A DNA stretch of 39,614 nt from positions 1 to 39,614 of the forward strand of contig JANQSH010000172.1 of NCBI GenBank assembly GCA_028284145.1. Reading direction: 5' to 3'. A model generated the notes under the pieces. It saw nothing but the letters and a program-made list of their open reading frames with translations. It did no database searches and was not told the DNA's origin. Positions within the stretch are counted from its first letter, which is position 1, and the number at the start of each line of letters is the position of its first letter. Both the position numbers and the translations under genes were made by a program. This DNA comes from Planctomycetaceae bacterium. Its GTDB lineage: Bacteria; Planctomycetota; Planctomycetia; Planctomycetales; Planctomycetaceae. Below, one piece after another: positions 7,324-14,279 of this stretch.

Positions 7324-7508
7324 TGTCTATCTATTCGATTGCCTTTACTCCGGCAGTTCTTCTTACAGAGTATTTGGCTACTTCTTCAACTTGTTTGTGC
7401 TACCGCACAACCAACCTCTCGCAATGGGCGAGGGAAGGCGGGAGATTCATTCCGCAGCGAAGCAGAGACATCCTGTGCGATCCGCTCGATCCGGGAGTGT
7501 TGGTGTGA
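7323..7508 (+). CDS. Possible small fourth cistron of the RT operon (61 aa)
   Basis: An ATG at 7323 overlaps the RT stop by one base (TGATG), a typical coupling arrangement. The product, starting MSIYSIAFTPAVLLTEYLAT and ending in DPLDPGVLV, has no motif that I recognise. It starts like a globular protein and stops abruptly, so it may be the front part of a longer gene cut by mutation. No continuation in another frame is obvious up to 7711. The evidence is only the overlap and the plausible N-terminus. Confidence 0.35.
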   Translation: MSIYSIAFTPAVLLTEYLATSSTCLCYRTTNLSQWAREGGRFIPQRSRDILCDPLDPGVLV

Positions 7509-7711
7509 ATTGACAACTGATACAGTAAGACCCACTTGGTTTCGTCTCTCTTTTCAAAGTGGCAATCGGATTTTCGACGCCGCATGAAGACTAGCCAAAC
7601 GGCACCGTGAACTCCTAGTCCGCGCAGATTTGATCTAAACTGAGAGCTGACATCGTCGGCCACGTTGGCCGCTGCGCGATGATGATAAAGGCGGGCAAAA
7701 GGAGAGCGAAG

Positions 7712-8116
7712 GTGGATGTACCAACTGCAAGGCAATTCACTCAGGCTGCTTCTGATTCGGAAGCGTTGTTGGCGGAAAGTCTGATCATTAGTCGCATGGT
7801 TTCTTTGCGGACTGTTGGAATTCAACTGGTCCGTCTGGCTGACGAGATGATCAGAGATGAACTGAACAACGGCTGGGATGTCGATGTTGAACTTACGTGC
7901 CAGACTTTGGCGGCATCGTCGTGCGCGCACGTGGCGCGGAATCCACAGTCTCCGGAGGAACTCGTTCAGAACTTGATTCGCATCGCCAGCCCGATTGTTG
8001 AGACGCTTGCATGGCAGGATCGAGAGGATGTTGAGTATGAGCCAGACCAGCTAAACGAGTTGAAACCTGACATCGCACGACTGCTTGCATCTAAAATCAA
8101 ACCCGGTAGCGGGTAG
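7712..8116 (+). CDS. Helical protein of unknown function (134 aa)
   Basis: GTG 7712 is chosen because GGAG at 7701-7704 stands 7 bases upstream; an in-frame ATG at 7679 is possible but has no ribosome-binding site. The product is acidic, all-helical in appearance and without cysteine clusters or enzyme motifs (LAESLIISRMVSLRTVGIQL and EELVQNLIRIASPIVETLA are typical). It follows the RT operon after about 200 bp of non-coding DNA and ends before the terminator at 8354-8391. It could be an accessory of the RT module or an independent island gene. Confidence 0.55.
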   Translation: MDVPTARQFTQAASDSEALLAESLIISRMVSLRTVGIQLVRLADEMIRDELNNGWDVDVELTCQTLAASSCAHVARNPQSPEELVQNLIRIASPIVETLAWQDREDVEYEPDQLNELKPDIARLLASKIKPGSG

Positions 8117-8193
8117 AGCCCGCAGGATAAATACGAATCGTGAATTACCACCGACTCGGGGCAAAGATTTCGTCATTTAGTGATGCTCTGCGC

Positions 8194-8224
8194 AGTCCGA
8201 TAGATAGTCCGACTCGCAGTCCGA
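8194..8224. repeat. Three AGTCCGA heptamers at 12-bp spacing
   Basis: AGTCCGA begins at 8194, 8206 and 8218, exactly 12 bp apart, with diverged bases between. The unit count is small, and this may be a chance or slippage product in decayed DNA between the helical-protein gene and the transposase remnant. Confidence 0.6.
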
Positions 8225-8353
8225 TTCACGCACCAGCGAGTCAAACCTCCACATGTTCCGATAAGAGTCTAACTGTCGTGTAAACAGGGACTTGCGAGCG
8301 TCAAGTATGTCGAAAAAAGTAGGCAAAACTGGACACCCGCCGCCTCCACTGAG

Positions 8354-8391
8354 CACCAACTGTGCCACACAAGGACAGTTGGTGTTTTTTT
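8354..8391 (+). terminator. Strong rho-independent terminator
   Basis: CACCAACTGT (8354-8363) pairs perfectly with ACAGTTGGTG (8375-8384), followed by seven T. It is oriented for plus-strand transcripts, and thus for the gene ending at 8116 and possibly the whole RT operon. It also faces the transposase remnant on the other strand. Confidence 0.85.
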
Positions 8392-8440
8392 GTGTCGAAC
8401 TGTGTCGAGTGTCGGGACTTGCGAATCCATTGACACCATC

Positions 8441-8984
8441 CCAACTGGCCAACAGGCTCAATGTCTGGTGCTGCTGCCAGCCTTTCCAGTTGCGGACTTC
8501 GTAATCAGCCAGGCCAGCCTCTCCCTTGGCACGTTGCAGGCATTCCTCGATACGGTGTTCCGCTTTCGCAGCGCGACAGAATTCAGCCAGCGGCGTTTCT
8601 TTGCCCGCGTTGCTCAGATAGTAGTCCGTCTTGACGACAGCATTGTCACGGTATCGAATGACCACCAGTATCTCCTGGGCGACCGTGGGACATCCACGTT
8701 TTCCAGTTTCCACAGACCGTTTGACAGCCTCCACTTTCAAAGGTCCTTTCTCGCCATCACGTACTTCGACAGCCGTATTGTGCGAGAAACTCCTGCAGCG
8801 TCCTGACTGGAATTCCCGCAGCCAGTGCAATTGGCTCGACGCTCTTGCGATCAAGGTTTGAGAGCTGGCCTTGAACATAAACTGGTATATGAGCCTGAGT
8901 GCCTTTGCGACGGAAACAATCGGAGAAGCGATTGAGATAATGAGTCAACGCTGGTTTCATCTGACGAATCCACGTACCATCCAT
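8441..8984 (-). pseudogene. IS701-like transposase remnant
   Basis: The N-terminus starts at ATG 8984 after a strong AAGGAGG site. It reads MDGTWIRQMKPALTHYLNRF and later LDRKSVEPIALAAGIPVRTL, typical of IS701-type DDE transposases. This frame stops at 8757. In the overlapping frame the later part of the same protein appears (GPLKVEAVKRSVETGKRG, then EECLQRAKGEAGLADYEV and RNWKGWQQHQTLSLLASW). The middle of the protein, which would carry much of the DDE core, is missing at the junction near 8780, and the C-terminus is lost after 8441. It is a deleted, frameshifted relic. Confidence 0.75.
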
Positions 8985-9094
8985 GAGAGTACCTCCTTGT
9001 GCATGAACGGTTATATATTCCCATATCCTGCAAATCTCTCATCCTAGCGCTGTAGTACTCGAACTGATTCCTCTTCATTATTCTTTCCGCTGGC

Positions 9095-9346
9095 TTACTC
9101 GTCGCCTAGCGGTTGCTCTTCCGCGCGTACGCGGCACGTCCAATAGATGGGACACCATCCAACAAGCCCCGTCAGTAGCAATTCGGTCTGCAAGGTCAAT
9201 GCCACGATGGAACGTCACTCGATTCGCTCAACAAAGCCGCTGAACGTCAAGAGCATCAGCGCGCCGCCGATAACAAGACGCTGTATGCGATCCGTTCGGG
9301 GGATGCCGCCTGCTTGAAACGCTAATGTACTGGAATCCTTCGGCAT
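9095..9346 (-). pseudogene. DUF2892-like small membrane protein with an in-frame TGA
   Basis: Starting at ATG 9346, 3 bp after the malic enzyme stop and with a GGAG just upstream, the frame runs to TAA at 9095-9097 (83 sense positions) with a single internal TGA at codon 44. Before it: RIQRLVIGGALMLLTFSGFV. After it: LQTELLLTGLVGWCPIYW. Two hydrophobic helices and a GWCPxY element resemble DUF2892/YgaP-type inner-membrane proteins. A one-base change of TGG (Trp) to TGA would explain the stop. It is the last gene of the oxidase-folA-malic enzyme operon. It may be a recent pseudogene or a sequencing error. Confidence 0.55.
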
Positions 9347-9349
9347 GGC

Positions 9350-10534
9350 TCACTCCACTGACGCCCTCATTGCGACTCGCTTGACGGCCGCCGCAACGGT
9401 GGATGCCACATCACGCTGCAATGGCGAAGGAAGCACGCGGTCCGCAGATGGCGCAGCAACGGCCTCGGCGAGTGACTTCGCCGCCGCGAGTTTCATCGTG
9501 TTCGTGATGGCGGGTGCTTCGGCATCGAGCGCCCCGCGAAACAGACCGGGGAAGGCGAGGACGTTGTTGATTTGATTGGGGAAATCGCTGCGGCCCGTAC
9601 CGACGACGGCAGCTCCTCCCGCTTTAGCTTCGTCGGGGAATATTTCGGGGATTGGGTTAGCGAGGCCAAAGACGATGGCGTCGCTTTTCATCGTCGCGAT
9701 GTGCTCACGAGTGAGCAGGTTTGCTTTGCTCACGCCGACGAACACATCTTTTCCTCGAAGTACTTCGTCGATCAACCCGCGTTCGTTGTTCGGGTTCGTG
9801 AAATCAAGCAGCGACCGTTTTTCCCGTGACAGATTTTCGCGATCCCGATGAATCGCGCCTTTCGAGTCACAGACGATGAGTTCGCCGACAGCCACGCACG
9901 TCCCATCAACGTGATCAGAGCATCGGAGCAGCTTTGCGATCGCTGTTCCCGCGGCCCCCGCCCCGTTGACGACGACTCTCAGTTCGCCAACAGGCTTGCC
10001 CACAACCTTGGCCGCATTGAGCAAGGCTGCGAACAAAACGATCGCCGTGCCGTGCTGATCATCATGCATTACGGGGATGCCCAAGTCCTGAAGCTGATCT
10101 TCGACCGCAAAGCATCGTGGTGCGGAGATGTCTTCAAGGTTTACTCCGCCGAATGTCGGAGCGATCGCCCGAACGACGCGAACAATCTCTTCAGTGTCTT
10201 TCGTGTCGAGGCAGATGGGCCAGGCGTCAATTTCCGCAAATTCCTTGAACAGTAGCGCTTTGCCTTCCATGACAGGCAGGGCCGCGACTGGTCCAATGTC
10301 ACCGAGACCAAGAACCGCTGTTCCATCGGTCACAATCGCAACGGAGTTGCCACGAACAGTCAATTGCCTCGCTCGTTGCGGGTCTTCGGCAATGACTTCA
10401 CACGTGCGAGCCACGCCGGGTGTGTAGGCTGCGGACAGATCATTCTGGCTTTCGATGGCTGCTTTGCTGCGGACTTCGATCTTGCCGCGAAGTTGCTCAT
10501 GAAGTCGAAGACTGCGCTCGAAATGATCTGGCAT
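9350..10534 (-). CDS. NAD(P)-dependent malic enzyme, short bacterial form
   Basis: The product is 394 aa and cytosolic; it converts malate to pyruvate and CO2 with reduction of NAD(P). SAAYTPGVA near residue 38 contains the catalytic Tyr. GLGDIGPVAALPVMEGKALL follows. The metal-binding region reads NLEDISAP, then IPVMHDDQHGTAIV with the Asp pair. RVVVNGAGAAGTAI is the Rossmann loop. A typical C-terminus with RSDFPNQINNVLAFPGLFRG completes the family. There is no phosphotransacetylase domain, unlike the long MaeB form. It starts 11 bp after the dihydrofolate reductase stop, so it belongs to the same operon. Cofactor preference cannot be read with certainty. Confidence 0.93.
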   Translation of the reverse strand: MPDHFERSLRLHEQLRGKIEVRSKAAIESQNDLSAAYTPGVARTCEVIAEDPQRARQLTVRGNSVAIVTDGTAVLGLGDIGPVAALPVMEGKALLFKEFAEIDAWPICLDTKDTEEIVRVVRAIAPTFGGVNLEDISAPRCFAVEDQLQDLGIPVMHDDQHGTAIVLFAALLNAAKVVGKPVGELRVVVNGAGAAGTAIAKLLRCSDHVDGTCVAVGELIVCDSKGAIHRDRENLSREKRSLLDFTNPNNERGLIDEVLRGKDVFVGVSKANLLTREHIATMKSDAIVFGLANPIPEIFPDEAKAGGAAVVGTGRSDFPNQINNVLAFPGLFRGALDAEAPAITNTMKLAAAKSLAEAVAAPSADRVLPSPLQRDVASTVAAAVKRVAMRASVE

Positions 10535-10545
10535 GCGATTCTGGC

Positions 10546-11016
10546 CTATCTTGATGGTTGTATGCGGAGGTACTTGCGGAAGATGAACGCCGGTTCGTCC
10601 CGTTCTTCCGTGATTTCCCAGTCGGCTTCGTTGAATTTCGGGAAGTAAGTGTCTCCGTTGAATTCGCCTTTGATCGTGCTGAGGTACATTTCGTCAGCGA
10701 CCGGAACGGCCTGTTCATAAACCAAACCTCCACCGGCGACAAACACTGTCTTGCCAATGCCGCCAGCGAACGCCAACGCCTCGTCGAGCGACATAAAAAC
10801 GTGAACGCCATCCATCCTGGTGCTGCGGGAAATCACGATCGAAGTTGTTCCTTCGGGAAGATCGGAGCCAAAGATTTCATAGGACTTTCGACCCATGATC
10901 ACCGTTTGGCCGCTGACGAATCTCAAGTACTGCTGATACTCGTCGGGCACATTCCACGGCATGCCATCGCCGACACCAATCACTCGATCTTTGGACATCG
11001 CGGAAATAATGATCAT
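10546..11016 (-). CDS. folA: Dihydrofolate reductase
   Basis: The product is 156 aa and reduces dihydrofolate to tetrahydrofolate with NADPH. MIIISAMSKDRVIG is the first strand; MPWNVPDEYQQY is the substrate region, with acidic residues where the family has its catalytic Asp/Glu; VIMGRKSYEIFG binds the cofactor; VFVAGGGLVYEQA and YLSTIKGEFNGDTYFP complete the usual set. The length is standard. It lies 16 bp after the Rieske-TPP fusion gene and 11 bp before malic enzyme. No thymidylate synthase gene is adjacent. Confidence 0.95.
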   Translation of the reverse strand: MIIISAMSKDRVIGVGDGMPWNVPDEYQQYLRFVSGQTVIMGRKSYEIFGSDLPEGTTSIVISRSTRMDGVHVFMSLDEALAFAGGIGKTVFVAGGGLVYEQAVPVADEMYLSTIKGEFNGDTYFPKFNEADWEITEERDEPAFIFRKYLRIQPSR

Positions 11017-11032
11017 GGTTGTTCGTCCATCG

Positions 11033-12991
11033 TTAGACTAAATCGGCGTCAGTTTCTATCGCCACGAGGCTTGGGCCGTTGTGATCGAGAGCCTTCGCAA
11101 TCGCATTGTCCAGCTCGGCAGGTTCACGGACGAAAATACCGATCGCGCCGCAAGCATTGGCATATTCGGCGAAGTCCGGATTGGACAGCGACGTTTGCCA
11201 CACGTGCCAGCCGCCACTGCGTTGCTCTTTGCTGATTTTGCCAAGCTCGTTATTGTTCAGCAGAATGTGTGTGATGTTCATTTTGTACTTCACGGCCGTC
11301 GTCAGTTCTGCCATGTACTGGCCGAAGCCGCCATCGCCGGAAATCGAAACGACTTTGCGGCCATGAAACGGTGTGCCGACTTCCTGCGTCGCGGCCCAGG
11401 CACCGAGCGCTGCGGGGTAAGCGAAGCCGATCGAACCGAGATAGCCGGACATCAACACAGCCTGCCTGTGGCACTCGAAATATCGGCCAAACGAATACGT
11501 GTTGTTGCCGACATCAACCGGCAGGATCGCGTCGTCCGGAACTAAATCGGTCAGTGAACGGAACACCGACGCGGAATTCAGTCCTCTGCCTCGCTGATCG
11601 TTGAGTCGTCGTTCCTTTTCGGCACGCCAGATTTTCCAACGCTCCACAATTTCCGGGCGCTGATCGATTGCCGAGCCATTGCCGTTGAGTCGCTCGCTCA
11701 GGATTCTCGAAGTGATTCCAAGTTCACCCCAGATAGGCAAGTCCACTGCATGGAACTTTCCAAGCATGTCCTGATCGAGGTCCACCTGAATGAGCGGTTT
11801 CTTGGTTGAGATGCCGGTGTGATCACTGAAGCTGGCTCCCAGCACGAGGATGCAGTCGGCTTCATTCATGAACCAGCTTGCAATGGGCGTGCCGCTGCGT
11901 CCGAGAACTCCGCAGGCCAGCGGATGGTTGTCCGCGATCAGTCCTTTGCCTTTGAATGTTGTCATGACCGGTGCGTTGATCGATTCCGCAAACGCGACTA
12001 CGTTGTCCATTTGAAAGCGAGCGCCGTGTCCAACAATGATGATCGGTCGCCTGGCTGACTGGAGCCGATTCACTGCATCGTCAATTGCTTCTTCCGCGGG
12101 CGTGATTGTCTTGAGCCCCATACGGCCATCGGGCGAACCGGCTTCGGATTCCTCCGGCGCCGGCAAACTCGCAACTTCATCGGGAAAGATCAATTGCGTG
12201 ACGCCCCGATTGATCATCGCCTTCTTGCACGCGAGATTCATCAACTCAGCATGATTGCTCGAAGGGAGCACAGACTGAGCCCACGGTGCGACTTTCCCGA
12301 ATGCGGCCGCCAAATCGACCTCTTGAAACGCTCCGGGGCCAAGGACTTGCGTGTTGACCTGCCCGCAAAGCGCGACCACGGGAGAACGATCGACATTTGC
12401 ATCCCATAGTCCTGTCAGCAGATTCGTTGCTCCCGGACCGGCAATCGCAAGACAAGCAGCCGGTCGTCCGGTGAGCTTCCCGTAGGCCGAACATGCAAAC
12501 GAAGCGGCAGCCTCGTGACGAATACCGATGTACGTCAGCTTTCCGGATTCTTCCTGAAGCCGCACGGCGTCGGCCACTCCGAGGTTGGAATGGCCGACCA
12601 TGCCAAACACCCACTTCACATCCCAATTTACCATCGTCTCCATCATCAAGTCGGAAATGGTGCGAACGTGAGGCTGTTCATCGGGAAGTTCGACATAGAC
12701 GCCGTCATCACGAACTTCGACGGGAAACGCCTCGACGCCATCGTCGTAGCCGGGCGCTTTTCCCGTCAGTGGACAATAATCCCAACCATGCCAAGGGCAA
12801 CGCAAGTGACCGTTTTCAATCGAACCCTCTCCCAGCGGGCCGCCCTGATGGGGGCAATGATTGTCGAGCGCGCCGTATTGGCCGTCATAGTGCGTCATGC
12901 ACAATGTATAGCGACCGATGGCGACGCTCTTGACACGACCCTCGTCGAGTTCGTCGAGGCCAAGCGACTTGTGCCAACTGGACTGGATCAT
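11033..12991 (-). CDS. Rieske [2Fe-2S]-thiamine pyrophosphate oxidase-like fusion
   Basis: The product is 652 aa; ATG 12991 has GGAGGAAC upstream. Residues 1-105 are a Rieske ferredoxin domain: CPH at 46-48 and CPWH at 65-68 bind the cluster. From about 110 a complete TPP-dependent enzyme of the pyruvate oxidase/acetolactate synthase family follows. Its pyrimidine-binding domain has GIRHEAAASFACSAYGKLTG with the catalytic Glu; next come a central domain (RRPIIIVGHGARF) and the PP domain with SGDGGFGQYMAEL and ILLNNNELGKI (GDG...NN metal motif). The whole is close to PoxB in layout. I infer that the Rieske domain passes electrons to or from the flavin or TPP intermediate. The substrate is not evident. 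First gene of the operon with folA and malic enzyme. Confidence 0.9.
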   Translation of the reverse strand: MIQSSWHKSLGLDELDEGRVKSVAIGRYTLCMTHYDGQYGALDNHCPHQGGPLGEGSIENGHLRCPWHGWDYCPLTGKAPGYDDGVEAFPVEVRDDGVYVELPDEQPHVRTISDLMMETMVNWDVKWVFGMVGHSNLGVADAVRLQEESGKLTYIGIRHEAAASFACSAYGKLTGRPAACLAIAGPGATNLLTGLWDANVDRSPVVALCGQVNTQVLGPGAFQEVDLAAAFGKVAPWAQSVLPSSNHAELMNLACKKAMINRGVTQLIFPDEVASLPAPEESEAGSPDGRMGLKTITPAEEAIDDAVNRLQSARRPIIIVGHGARFQMDNVVAFAESINAPVMTTFKGKGLIADNHPLACGVLGRSGTPIASWFMNEADCILVLGASFSDHTGISTKKPLIQVDLDQDMLGKFHAVDLPIWGELGITSRILSERLNGNGSAIDQRPEIVERWKIWRAEKERRLNDQRGRGLNSASVFRSLTDLVPDDAILPVDVGNNTYSFGRYFECHRQAVLMSGYLGSIGFAYPAALGAWAATQEVGTPFHGRKVVSISGDGGFGQYMAELTTAVKYKMNITHILLNNNELGKISKEQRSGGWHVWQTSLSNPDFAEYANACGAIGIFVREPAELDNAIAKALDHNGPSLVAIETDADLV

Positions 12992-13139
12992 TCAGTGTTC
13001 CTCCATTCGCCTACATAGCGTCGTGTTTTCTGAACATAAAATGCGGTAAGGCATTGTCCGTATTCCTATAAAAAACACGCTTCGTGCAAGCAGCCAAGGT
13101 CAATGTCGCTGGCATGGAGTCCACACTTGCGACACTCGT

Positions 13140-13757
13140 TTATTTGGACTGTTTTCGTTCCTTGAGAATCCTCTTCACCCGTGATTTCAGGTAAGGCAGA
13201 ACTTCCGCCTCGAACCACGGGTTCTTCTTCAGCCAGATGTTGTTGCGCGGACTCGGGTGAGGGAGCGCAAGGCAGTCTGGCCTGTATTCTTTCCAAGCCT
13301 GCACGGTTGCTGTTAACGTTTTCTTCCTCGCTTCTCCCAATCGAAAACGATGAGCGTAAGTCCCGATTACAAGTGTCAAGTTAACTTTCGCCAGCCTTGC
13401 CAAGAGCTTCTCGTGCCATAGCTCCGCACATTCCGGCCGGGGAGGCAAGTCGCCCGATTTGCCTGTCCCAGGATAACAGAAACCCATCGGCATCAACGCA
13501 ACTTTCGTTTCGTCGTAGAACACCGATAGATCAGTGCCCATCCACTCTCGCAACCGTTGCCCGCTCGGGTCGTTCCAGGGAATTCCACTTTCATGGACTC
13601 TCAATCCGGGCGCCTGCCCAATGATCAGGATGCGCGCATCTTGATGGGCGGCAACGATAGGCCTCGGCCCGCATGGCAAGTCATTTTCACATGCGCGGCA
13701 GTCGCGGATTTCCACGAGCAATTGCTGCAGAGATCTGTCAAATGTTCTTGGCTTCAT
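13140..13757 (-). CDS. Uracil-DNA glycosylase superfamily protein
   Basis: The product is 205 aa from ATG 13757 (MKPRTFDRSLQQ); a longer frame overlaps the SnoaL-like gene and is rejected. ILIIGQAPGLRVHESGIPWN is the first catalytic loop of the UDG fold, and LALPHPSPRNN is the second (HPSPRN, DNA-intercalating loop). CRACENDLPC near the N-terminus plus later Cys in GFCYPG and RPECAELWH may bind a Fe-S cluster, as in family 4/5 enzymes. It would excise uracil or a similar damaged base in DNA repair. No ribosome-binding site is obvious. It is read in the same direction as the SnoaL-like gene, 55 bp after it. Confidence 0.85.
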   Translation of the reverse strand: MKPRTFDRSLQQLLVEIRDCRACENDLPCGPRPIVAAHQDARILIIGQAPGLRVHESGIPWNDPSGQRLREWMGTDLSVFYDETKVALMPMGFCYPGTGKSGDLPPRPECAELWHEKLLARLAKVNLTLVIGTYAHRFRLGEARKKTLTATVQAWKEYRPDCLALPHPSPRNNIWLKKNPWFEAEVLPYLKSRVKRILKERKQSK

Positions 13758-13812
13758 GACGGGCGAGGTTCCATTCGTTGGCGTGAACTGCCGTTGTGCT
13801 TCACGTTGCACA

Positions 13813-14205
13813 TCAGAAATTCGGGTTGTAGTAGTACTTGAGCGATACGATCTTGCCGTCTTTCCATTCGGTAACTTGTACTTGCTCGGGCCAGAACTTC
13901 GAGCCATCCTTGAGTTCCGCCTTGATCGAGTACTCGGCCATGGTCACGCCGTTGCCGTTGCCATCGTCGGATGCGACTGCGATGGCGCCGATGTCGCAAC
14001 CATGAAACTTCTCAACTTGCGTCAAGAACTCTTTCTCGAAGGCGACCATGTTTGCTCGCCCTTCTCGTCGAGTTCCATTGCCCTTTTCAATCTGATATGC
14101 GTCTTCGGCGTAGTAGTCTTCCATCACTTCGACGAATTCGCCCTTCGCACAGCGTTCGACGAATGTTCGTTGCATCTCAAGTAGGTTGCTTTGTGGGATA
14201 CCCAT
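13813..14205 (-). CDS. SnoaL/NTF2-like domain protein
   Basis: The product is 130 aa. ATG 14205 is preferred because AGGAG lies 9 bases upstream; a TTG at 14226 lies before that site. The sequence MQRTFVERCAKGEFVEVM, DYYAEDAY and the strand-rich second half (VQVTEWKDGKIVSLKYYYNP) match the cone-shaped NTF2-like fold of SnoaL-like proteins, usually involved in small-molecule binding or isomerisation. The specific role is unknown. It is upstream of the UDG-like gene and 74 bp downstream of the Rieske-glutamate-synthase fusion. Confidence 0.8.
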   Translation of the reverse strand: MGIPQSNLLEMQRTFVERCAKGEFVEVMEDYYAEDAYQIEKGNGTRREGRANMVAFEKEFLTQVEKFHGCDIGAIAVASDDGNGNGVTMAEYSIKAELKDGSKFWPEQVQVTEWKDGKIVSLKYYYNPNF

Positions 14206-14279
14206 CGTTCGGCTCTCCTTCTGCAAGTTTCAAAACGGATCAAAAGCATAGTACAACGACAATCGTTGCACCAAAAACA

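Noticed and set aside
9215..9217. TGA in the DUF2892-like ORF as selenocysteine
   Set aside because: No SECIS-like hairpin is evident right after the TGA, and family members have no catalytic residue there; loss of a Trp codon is simpler.
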